64,000 nt of DNA from Flavipsychrobacter stenotrophus (lineage in GTDB: Bacteria > Bacteroidota > Bacteroidia > Chitinophagales > Chitinophagaceae). The stretch lies in assembly GCF_002954265.1 (NCBI RefSeq), contig NZ_PPSL01000008.1, forward strand, positions 1-64,000, in the 5' to 3' direction. A model generated the notes under the pieces. The model ran no database searches and had not been told where the DNA came from. It saw only the letters and a program-made list of their open reading frames with translations. Each line of letters starts with the position of its first letter. Within the stretch, counting starts at the first letter, position 1. Shown one piece after another: positions 33,764 through 43,300 of this stretch. A program made the translations under genes and the position numbers.

Positions 33764-36700
33764 ATGATCAATGCGAATACACTAGTAGAAATATTTTCTC
33801 AGCAGGCATCTTTGAATCCCGGAAGACTAGCGCTGAAAATGGGTGAGGAAGAGCTTACCTATGGCGAACTGGATGAGATCAGCAATAGTCTGGCCAACTA
33901 TTTCCGAAGCAGGGGAGTAATACCAGGTACACTAGTCCCTATCTGCCTGCAACGACCATTTGATATAGTTATTGGTATATGGGGCATATTAAAGGCCGGT
34001 GCTGCATATGTGCCGATAGATCCTGAGTTTCCTGTAGATCGCATCAGCTTTATGATCGAAGATACAGGTGCAAAGCTGGTGGTATCTGATAGTTATTCCA
34101 CAAGATTTCTGGAAGCTGCTGCAGGTATAGATATTGTGTTTGCAGATAATCATTGGGCCATTATAGCAGATGAATCGGCAAAAAATCCTGAGGTAGCAAT
34201 TACCAAAGATGACCTTGCTTATATAATCTACACATCGGGATCTACCGGTAAGCCTAAAGGAGTATTGATCGAACATAAGTCGGCAGTCGATTACCTGTAT
34301 GGCCTGTTTAGCAAGTTGCCTTACAATACCTGTACATCGTTTGCATTAGGCGTTTCATTTGCCGCCGATTCGGTCATTACACATTTGTTTGGGTCTGTAT
34401 TGGCGGGAGGAGAACTGCATGTATTCCTGAAAGAGGATTATAATAACGTAGAATATGTGCATGCTTACTTTAAGGAGTATGGGATAGATTGTCTTAAAGC
34501 GGTGCCAAGTCATTGGAAGTCGCTTTCATTGAATGGTGCGGAGTTGTTACCGAGAAAGGTGTTGATGTTTGGCGGCGAGGCACTGTACACAGCCATGGTG
34601 CAGGATATATTGCCGCAGTCTGCACGCGGGTGCATCATGTTGAATCACTATGGCCCTACTGAAACCACTGTGGGACAGTTAATACAGATCATAGACGAGA
34701 AACGGGAATATGGTCACACAATACCGATAGGGAAGACATTTACAGATGCGAAGGTTTATATACTGGATGAGCAGGGCACTGAAGTAGAGAAGGGTGCAAT
34801 AGGCGAATTGTTCATCAGCGGTACTTGCGTAGCAAGAGGGTATTTGAACAGACCGGAACTAACAGAACAAAGATTTGTACCTAATAAATTCAGTAACGAC
34901 AGTGCAGCACGTATGTACAGGACAGGCGACCTGGTGTGTATGCTGCCCGATGGTGATATAGAGTTCCTTGGGCGTATAGATGATCAGGTAAAAATAAGAG
35001 GATACCGCATAGAGCTGGGTGAAATAGAGAATGTGTTGCAAAAGGCGCCTGGAGTAAAGCAATGTGTAGTACTGGCTACTGAAGGAGCAAGCGGTGAAAA
35101 GAGATTAGTGGGTTATGTGGTTTGTCCGGGTGGTTACGACAAAGAGGCCATACTGAACTATGTGGGTGAGCAATTGCCGGTATTTATGGTGCCGCAACTG
35201 TTGGTGCATATGGAAGAGTTCCCATTCTTTCCAAATGGTAAGGTAGATAAAAAGGCGCTACCCAATCCCGATGCTTCTAGCTTGTTGACTAACGCCTATT
35301 ATGCGCCGGTAAGTAAAACGGAAAAAATATTATCTGATATATGGAAAGAAGTATTGGGTGTAGAGCGCGCCGGAGCTGATGATAATTTCTTTGAACTGGG
35401 CGGATCATCGTTGCTGGCACAAAAGTCGGTAGCGCTATTAAAGACCAGGCATAACCTGCTGTTGCCTATTGTAAAGCTGTATCAATTTCCAAAGATAAAA
35501 GACCTGGCGGTGTTCCTTGATGGAAAGACCGTGGCCAGAAAGACGAAGACCGTTTCAAAAAAATCAACTGCCGATGTAGCCGTGATAGGCATGTCGGGCA
35601 GGTTCCCGGGAGCGGATTCTATTGAAGAGTTGTGGGAGGTATTGAAGCATGGTAAAGAAACAACAACATTTTTTAAGGATAGCGAGTTACATCCAAGTAT
35701 TCCCTCGTCGCTTCGGGATAATCCGAACTATGTAAAGGCTAAAGGAATAGTACGAGATGCCAAAGGATTTGATGCAGGCTTCTTTGGTATACCGCCAAAG
35801 CAGGCTGAATTGATGGATCCGCAGCAAAGGATATTTCTTGAAATTGCATGGGAAGCCTTGGAGCGGGCAGGATATGCTCCGGGCCAATATGAAGGAGCGG
35901 TGGGTGTATTTGCCGGGGTGCGATTCAATAGTTACTATGCGCATAATGTGCAACCGAATGTAGAATTGGTAGGGAATATCGGCGATTTCCAGGTAACAAC
36001 CTTGAATGATAAGGACTATGTGGCCAGCCGTACAGCTTATTCGCTGAACCTGAAAGGACCTGCGGTAAATGTACAATCTGCATGTTCTACATCATTGGTC
36101 GCCATTGCACAGGCTGCTGAAAGCATCCGCAACGGGCAATGTGAAATGGCACTGGCAGGTGGGGCAAATATTACCACGCCTATCAATTCTGGTCACCTAT
36201 ATAATGAAGGGGCAATATTGAGTGTCGATGGACATTGTCAGCCATTTGATGCTGCAGCAACCGGTACAGTATTTAGTGATGGTGCCGGAGTTGTGGTATT
36301 GAAGAATATGAATGATGCCTTGAGAGACGGCGATACTATCTATGCCGTAATAAAAGGTATAGGTATGAGCAATGATGGAGGTGGTAAGGGTAGCTTTACT
36401 GCGCCAAGTGCTGAAGGGCAGGCGGCGGCTATAATGATGGCTATGGAAAATGCCGGAGTTAGCGCATCTGAAATTGGTTACATAGAAGCCCATGGCACTG
36501 CAACGCCATTGGGCGACCCTATAGAAATTGAAGGGCTGAATATAGCCTTTGGAGCACAGACCCAAAAACAATACTGTGCAATTGGTTCCGCAAAGAGCAA
36601 CTTTGGTCACCTGACCACGGCAGCAGGTGTAGCCGGTTTTATTAAGGCGTGTCTGTCATTGCATCACAAGCAATTGTTGCCATCTATTAACTACCACAAT

Positions 36701-39700
36701 CCTAATCCGCATATAGATTTTGAGGAAAGTCCGTTTTTTGTAAATACAAGTCTTACAGATTGGGAGACAGATAAGACAAGGATAGCGGGCGTGAGCTCAT
36801 TTGGTGTGGGTGGCACTAACGCGCATTTAATACTGGCTGAAGCCACTACTACAGTTGCGCCAAGTGGTGCATCTCGTGGTGCACAACTATTGTGCTGGTC
36901 GGCCAGATCAGAGAACAGCCTCGATGGTTATGGCGATAAGTTGGCAGCCTATATTTCAGATAGTGCCGCTGAAGGTTTGGCGGATATAGCTTACACGTTA
37001 CATACCTCAAGAGAGAATTTTGATCATAGGAGATTTGTAGTGGCTACTGACAGCGCAGATTTTTTGGAACAGTATAATAATAAGAGTCAGTTTAGTGCTA
37101 ATACAAAACAGATAAAAGACAAAGCCAAGAACCTGGTGTTCATGTTCCCTGGTCAGGGAGACCAGTATGTGAACATGTGCAAGTCGTTATATGAGTCGGA
37201 GGAAGTATTCAGGCAGGCAATGGATGAATGCGCTGAATTGCTGCGGAAAGAGCTGAAGGAGAATATTCTGGATGTTATCTACCCGGCGGTGGTTAACGAT
37301 GAGGCAACAGAGAAGATAAATAACACAGCATATAGTCAGCCTGCCCTGTTTACAATAGGGTATGCACTCGCTAAACTTTGGATGAGCTGGGGTATTTGCC
37401 CTACAGCATTTGTAGGACATAGTATCGGTGAGTTTGTGGCGGCTTACTTCTCAGGAGTTTTCTCGCTCAACGATGCATTGAGGTTGATAGCCAGGCGAGG
37501 CAAGATGATGGGCGACCTGCCGCGGGGAAGTATGCTGTCTGTAAGACTGGCGGAGGAGGGAATACAACCATATCTTTCTGAAGAAATAGCTTTGGCCGCT
37601 GCCAATAGTCCGCAGCTAACAGTTGTTGCCGGTAGTTTCGATGCGATAAGTGAATTGAGCGAAACACTCAATGGCAATGGTGTGCTGAACAGGATACTGT
37701 CCACCAGCCACGCATTTCATTCGCACATGATGGAGCCGGTGGTTGAGCCATTTGCCGAGTTTGTGAAAACAATTCCACTTAATGCGCCATTCATACCTAT
37801 CATGTCGAGTGTAACCGGAGCCTGGATGAAGCCTGAAGATGCGACAGATCCGGGATACTGGGCAAGGCACCTGCGGTCTACAGTGCAGTTTGGCAAGGCA
37901 ATACAAGGGTTGCTGGATGAGTCTTATTCTCTTTTCCTGGAACTTGGGCCGGGCAAGTCTGTAACCACGCTGGCGCGCCAACAGGCAGCGGGTAAATCCA
38001 TTTCAGTTATATCTTCAATTGAAAAAGACGAGGCAACACAGTCTTCTCAAATATCAGTAGTGAAAGCGCTGGGCCAGCTATGGCTTAATGGTGCCGAAGC
38101 TGACTGGAGCAGTTATTACCAGAAAGAACAAAGAAGGAAAGTACTTATTCCTACTTACGCATTTAACAAGCAAGACTGTTGGGTAGAGGCACCTGTGCAG
38201 CAAGCAATTGTTTATGCACAGCCGGTTTATCAGCACGCAACAGTAACACCTAATAATTCACTAACAAGTAATGAACTTGTGCCAATGGCAAGGAAACCAC
38301 AATTAATAGAAAAAGTAAAGAATATACTCGAAGATGCATCAGGCATAGAGATGGCTGGCGCAACACCCGAGATGACATTTATAGAGCTTGGGCTTGATTC
38401 CTTGTTGCTTACACAGGTGGCATTGATGGTAAAGAAGCAGTTCAATCTGCCGGTTACTTTCAGGCAACTGAATGAAGACCTCGGTACAATAGACTTGCTT
38501 ACAGATTATCTGGATGCTAAACTGCCGGCTGAAGTTTTGCAGACTCCTGTTGCAGTTGCGCCTGCGCAAAGCCAGCAAGCATTTGCTATGCCTGTAGTTA
38601 GTGGCGCGCCAATGCCTGTAAATGCAACGGCGCTTGATCTCATTAGCCAACAGATACAATTACTGGCTATGCAGGTGTCGCTGATGCAGGGTGGGCAGAT
38701 GCCGGCAGTGCAAAGTAATGCAGCTCCAATAACTGCCGTGCCTCAAGCTGGCAAACCTCAACTAACAGTACTGCCTGAATTAAGTGCGGAAGAAGCGGCT
38801 GAGATCAAGAAGCCATTTGGTGCGGTGGCGCGTATTGAGAAACACTCTGCCGATTTGAATGATGCCCAGAAGAAATACCTGGATGCATTTACTGCTAAGT
38901 ACAATGAAAAAACAAAAGGTAGTAAAGCTTATACCCAACAACACAGGGCTAAGATGGCTGACCCGAGAGTGGTGTCGGGGTTCAGGCCTGCCACTAAGGA
39001 GTTGGTCTATTCGATAGTGATCAAAAAATCGAAGGGTAGCCGCTTGTGGGACATTGATGGCAATGAGTATCTGGATGCATTGAATGGCTTTGGTTCAAAC
39101 ATGTTGGGATACCAACATGATGTTTTGAAGGACGCATTGATAGCGCAGGTAGAGAAGGGGTATGAGATCGGTCCGCAGCATGAGCTGGCGGGTGAGGTGT
39201 GTGACCTGGTGTGTGAGTTTACAGGGTTCGATCGTGCTGCGCTATGCAATACAGGTTCTGAAGCGGTGCTGGGTGCAATGCGTATAGCCAGGACGGTTAC
39301 CGGTCGCTCCATTATCGCTGCATTTGCCGGGTCTTACCATGGTATAACCGATGAGGTGATAGCCCGTGGCAGTAAAAAACTAAAGACCTATCCAGCAGCG
39401 CCGGGAATTATGCCGGAAGCAGTCCAGAATATGCTGATACTCGATTATGGCACTGATGAAACTTTACGGATAATTGAAGAGCGCGGACATGAGATTGCCG
39501 CTGTATTGGTAGAACCGGTGCAAAGCAGGCGATGCGATTTTCAGCCTATAGAGTTTTTGAAGAAGTTAAGGACAATTACAAAGGCATCGAAGACAGTACT
39601 CGTTTTTGATGAAGTGATCTCTGGCTTCCGTTTCCATCCGGGCGGAGTACAGGCTATGTTTGGCATAAAGGCCGACTTGGGTACTTACGGTAAAGTAGTT

Positions 39701-40351
39701 GGCGGTGGTTTGTCTATAGGTGTTATTGCAGGAGAAAGGCAATTCATGGATTGCCTCGACGGTGGTATGTGGCAGTTTGGTGATGACTCTATTCCTGAAA
39801 TAGGGGTTACCTATTTTGCCGGCACATTTGTACGCCATCCGTTGGTGTTAGCTACCGCAAAGGCTTCGCTGCTATACTTTAAGAAAATGGGTCCTCAGCT
39901 ACAGGAAGGATTGAATGCTAAGGGATTGTACATGGCTACTTCACTTAACGGGATATGCCGTAGATTGAAGGTGCCGGTATTTGTAGTCCAGTTCGGATCG
40001 TTGTGGCGCATGAGGTTCCTGGAGGAGTATCCGTATATGGAATTGTTCTTTACACTCATGCGGTATAAGGGCATACACATACAAGAGGGCTTCCCTTGCT
40101 TTATGACAGAGGCGCATACCGAGGCTGATATGAAGCATATGATCACCTGCTTTGAAGATAGCATGAAGGAACTAAAAGAAGCAGGGCTGATACCGGATTA
40201 TCACCATGAAGGAGGTGACGAAAACAAAGATTTGAACACGCCACCTGTACCTGGTGCGCGATTGGGAAAAGATAAAGAAGGCAATGCCGCATGGTTTGTG
40301 AAAGACGATAATAATCCGGGTAAGTACCTGCAGGTTGCCACTACTCACTAA
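33764..40351 (+). CDS. Hybrid NRPS-PKS: A-PCP-KS-AT-ACP-aminotransferase
   Basis: This 2195-residue synthase has one loading and one extension module. The A domain (about 5-505) has YTSGSTGKPKG near 155 and ends NGKVDKKAL. The PCP (about 515-585) carries GGSS with Ser548/549. The KS (about 603-1026) has Cys774 in ACSTSL plus EAHGTATP and KSNFGH. The AT (about 1122-1410) has GHSIGE with Ser1220 and HAFH at 1316-1319, the malonyl-CoA signature. The ACP (about 1512-1583) has GLDSL with Ser1546. The class III aminotransferase (about 1733-2140) has Asp1949 in FDEVISGFR and PLP Lys1977. No KR, DH or ER. The A-loaded starter should be extended once with malonate and the beta-keto group turned into a beta-amine on the ACP, as in iturin and microcystin synthases. 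No C domain precedes A, and its pocket gives no substrate I recognise. The PPVPGARLG tail is the linker that normally leads into a C domain. Confidence 0.95.
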   Translation: MINANTLVEIFSQQASLNPGRLALKMGEEELTYGELDEISNSLANYFRSRGVIPGTLVPICLQRPFDIVIGIWGILKAGAAYVPIDPEFPVDRISFMIEDTGAKLVVSDSYSTRFLEAAAGIDIVFADNHWAIIADESAKNPEVAITKDDLAYIIYTSGSTGKPKGVLIEHKSAVDYLYGLFSKLPYNTCTSFALGVSFAADSVITHLFGSVLAGGELHVFLKEDYNNVEYVHAYFKEYGIDCLKAVPSHWKSLSLNGAELLPRKVLMFGGEALYTAMVQDILPQSARGCIMLNHYGPTETTVGQLIQIIDEKREYGHTIPIGKTFTDAKVYILDEQGTEVEKGAIGELFISGTCVARGYLNRPELTEQRFVPNKFSNDSAARMYRTGDLVCMLPDGDIEFLGRIDDQVKIRGYRIELGEIENVLQKAPGVKQCVVLATEGASGEKRLVGYVVCPGGYDKEAILNYVGEQLPVFMVPQLLVHMEEFPFFPNGKVDKKALPNPDASSLLTNAYYAPVSKTEKILSDIWKEVLGVERAGADDNFFELGGSSLLAQKSVALLKTRHNLLLPIVKLYQFPKIKDLAVFLDGKTVARKTKTVSKKSTADVAVIGMSGRFPGADSIEELWEVLKHGKETTTFFKDSELHPSIPSSLRDNPNYVKAKGIVRDAKGFDAGFFGIPPKQAELMDPQQRIFLEIAWEALERAGYAPGQYEGAVGVFAGVRFNSYYAHNVQPNVELVGNIGDFQVTTLNDKDYVASRTAYSLNLKGPAVNVQSACSTSLVAIAQAAESIRNGQCEMALAGGANITTPINSGHLYNEGAILSVDGHCQPFDAAATGTVFSDGAGVVVLKNMNDALRDGDTIYAVIKGIGMSNDGGGKGSFTAPSAEGQAAAIMMAMENAGVSASEIGYIEAHGTATPLGDPIEIEGLNIAFGAQTQKQYCAIGSAKSNFGHLTTAAGVAGFIKACLSLHHKQLLPSINYHNPNPHIDFEESPFFVNTSLTDWETDKTRIAGVSSFGVGGTNAHLILAEATTTVAPSGASRGAQLLCWSARSENSLDGYGDKLAAYISDSAAEGLADIAYTLHTSRENFDHRRFVVATDSADFLEQYNNKSQFSANTKQIKDKAKNLVFMFPGQGDQYVNMCKSLYESEEVFRQAMDECAELLRKELKENILDVIYPAVVNDEATEKINNTAYSQPALFTIGYALAKLWMSWGICPTAFVGHSIGEFVAAYFSGVFSLNDALRLIARRGKMMGDLPRGSMLSVRLAEEGIQPYLSEEIALAAANSPQLTVVAGSFDAISELSETLNGNGVLNRILSTSHAFHSHMMEPVVEPFAEFVKTIPLNAPFIPIMSSVTGAWMKPEDATDPGYWARHLRSTVQFGKAIQGLLDESYSLFLELGPGKSVTTLARQQAAGKSISVISSIEKDEATQSSQISVVKALGQLWLNGAEADWSSYYQKEQRRKVLIPTYAFNKQDCWVEAPVQQAIVYAQPVYQHATVTPNNSLTSNELVPMARKPQLIEKVKNILEDASGIEMAGATPEMTFIELGLDSLLLTQVALMVKKQFNLPVTFRQLNEDLGTIDLLTDYLDAKLPAEVLQTPVAVAPAQSQQAFAMPVVSGAPMPVNATALDLISQQIQLLAMQVSLMQGGQMPAVQSNAAPITAVPQAGKPQLTVLPELSAEEAAEIKKPFGAVARIEKHSADLNDAQKKYLDAFTAKYNEKTKGSKAYTQQHRAKMADPRVVSGFRPATKELVYSIVIKKSKGSRLWDIDGNEYLDALNGFGSNMLGYQHDVLKDALIAQVEKGYEIGPQHELAGEVCDLVCEFTGFDRAALCNTGSEAVLGAMRIARTVTGRSIIAAFAGSYHGITDEVIARGSKKLKTYPAAPGIMPEAVQNMLILDYGTDETLRIIEERGHEIAAVLVEPVQSRRCDFQPIEFLKKLRTITKASKTVLVFDEVISGFRFHPGGVQAMFGIKADLGTYGKVVGGGLSIGVIAGERQFMDCLDGGMWQFGDDSIPEIGVTYFAGTFVRHPLVLATAKASLLYFKKMGPQLQEGLNAKGLYMATSLNGICRRLKVPVFVVQFGSLWRMRFLEEYPYMELFFTLMRYKGIHIQEGFPCFMTEAHTEADMKHMITCFEDSMKELKEAGLIPDYHHEGGDENKDLNTPPVPGARLGKDKEGNAAWFVKDDNNPGKYLQVATTH

Positions 40352-40369
40352 TACGATACTACTTAATCT

Positions 40370-43300
40370 ATGATCAGTTTTATACCGGTTGATTTTGATC
40401 CTTTCGAAGAGGAAAGGGTCATAGAAAAGATAACATTTACTAATGAGCCTCAACGCGAGATATGGCTTTCCTGCATCATTGGCGGTGCAGAGGCCAACCT
40501 ATCCTATAATGAATCGGTGTCTTTAAAGATCGAGGGAGATCTTCACTTTGGATCTTTACGAAAAGCTGTCACTAATCTGGTATTGCGCCATGAGGCTTTG
40601 AGAGCAACTGTCAGCCCCAATGGCGAGCAGCTGATCATCTACAAGGATCTGCCGGTTGATCTGGATCTCATGGATATTTCTATGATGGGCATCGAAGATG
40701 CAATGGCAGTATTCCAGTCATTTCTGAAAAAGGAAATGAACGAGTTGTTAGACATTCAGGAAGGTCCATTATTTAAAATGTTCCTGCACAAAACCGGGAA
40801 TGAAGAGTACTACCTCACAATAATCAAACATCATATTATAGGCGACGGCTGGTCTACGGGTATTATGCTCGAAGACCTGAGCCGCATGTACAATGCCTAC
40901 ACAAAGGGCGAACAGATCACCCTGGCGCCTGCATCGCAGATCAGCGATTACGCCTCTGCTCAGTTGGCGTTCAAACTAACAAAGGCATATAAAGACACCG
41001 AAAACTATTGGCTGAATTTATACAAGGGCGATGTGCCTGTTGTTGATGTGCCTACAGACAGGGTACGGCCAGCCGGCAAAACATATAAGGGGCACAGAAT
41101 AGACCATCCGATAACAAAGCAGATGGCTGACCAATTGAAGTCGGTAGGAGCGAAGCAAGGTGCCAGCCTGGTAACTACATTGCTTGCAGCCTTTGAGGTG
41201 TTACTCTATAAAATTACCCGTCAGGATGACCTCGTAGTGGGTCTGCCTGCATCCGGACAAGCAGCAACAGGCCTCACCAATGTAGTGGGGCACTGTGTGA
41301 ATTTACTGCCGCTACGAACTTATATCGATACTGCATTACCATTTACGGGTTACCTGAAAAGGCGCAAGTCAGAAGTGCTGGATGCATATGATCATCAACG
41401 ACTTACGTTCGGTGAACTCATCAAGAAGTTATATATAGCCAGAGACCCTTCGCGTATACCGCTGGTGCCGGTCATGTTTAATATAGACATGGGTATGGAT
41501 AACTCCGTTGCTTTTGATGGGTTGAAATTTAAGTTGATCAGTAATCCGCGTGACTACGAAACCTTTGAGATTTATCTTAACGCTACCGGATCTAAGGATG
41601 GTATTATTATGGAGTGGTCTTATAACACCGACCTCTTCGATGCTGATACGATCAATGCGTTCAATGATAGCTACGAGGGAATCTTAAATCAGATCATTGA
41701 TACACCTGCTACCACAATTGGAGAGCTTGCGGGCGAAGAAGAAGATAACTATGAGCGTTCTACAGACGAAGTAGCTGTAGAAACGTCTGAAGCAGTAGTT
41801 GCGGTTGAGGCTACCGCAAATGATGTTTACATAGCTCCTGATGTTACACTAATAAAACTACTGGAGGAAGCAGTTATACAATATGCAGATAAACCTGCGG
41901 TAAGATTTAAGACGGTACCGCTCACCTACAAGCAACTCAATGAGAAGGCAGATCAGTTGTCTACATTGCTGATGCAAAAGGGTATTGGTAAAGGAGATAT
42001 TGTTGCCATATCATTAGACAGGTCGGTAGAAATGCTGGTTTGCTTATTGGGCGTGCTAAAGGCTGGCGCAACTTATCTGCCATTGGATCCTGAATATCCT
42101 TTGGATAGAACAAGGTTTATGCTCATCGATTCAGGCGCCAGGTTACTCATCACAGCAAAGGAGTACAAGTATAAATTTCTGGGCACTACTAAAGAACTGA
42201 TCATAGATGAGGTTTGGGCAAGCTTGGGCATATACATCAGGCAGAAACCAAAGCACGAAATTAATGGCAGCGATATAGCCTATGTACTGTACACATCAGG
42301 GTCTACCGGCCAACCCAAAGGGGTTAAGATCACACATACTAATCTGGCCAACTTCCTGCTGAGCATGCAGTCGAAGCCCGGAATAACGGAGCATGATAGG
42401 TTACTGGCCATTACATCCATATCATTTGACATTGCCGGACTTGAATTGTATCTGCCACTGATATCAGGCGCTACCCTGGTGTTAGCTGAGACCGATGCTA
42501 CTAAAGATGGCCGACTACTGCTGTACCTGCTCGAAAAGGAAAAGATCACCATGATGCAGGCCACACCGTCTAGCTGGCAGATGTTACTGGATGCTGAATG
42601 GCAACAGAAATTTCCGTTAAAGATGTTATCGGGTGGGGAAGCACTGCCTGGCGACCTTGCAGAGAAATTGCTTGCGCGTGGCAGTGAGTTGTGGAATATG
42701 TACGGTCCTACAGAGACAACCATCTGGTCTACATTAAGAAATATACAGGCGGGTGATAAACAAATAACTATCGGGTTACCTATCAACAATACTACTGTTT
42801 ATGTTATGGATGAACAGGGTAAGCCAGTTCGAGCCGGCAAAGCAGGGGAGCTTTATATTGGGGGAATGGGCGTTGCAGATGGCTACCTCAACAGGCCTGA
42901 ACTTACTGAGGAGAAATTTGTACCGGATACTTTTTCTAACATACCAGATGCAAAATTGTATCGTACCGGCGACCTTGTAAAAATGTTGCCTGACGGACAG
43001 TTGGTTTGTCTGGGCCGTATTGACCACCAGGTAAAGATCAGAGGACATAGAATAGAGTTGGGCGAAATTGAAACGATCGCTACGAAGCAGCCTGGTATTA
43101 AGCAGGCAGTGGTCGTGGCTCGCGAGGATGTGCCCAACGACAAGCGCATAGTAGCTTACGTAACGCTTAATGACAAACAGGATAATGCTGGCAACCCATC
43201 ATGGAAAGACAGATGGGATACACTCTATGAAACAGGTGCAGAGAATAAGCAGAACGAATCGGGGGATTCATCTAATATAGATGGTACACTGTTGGAAAGC

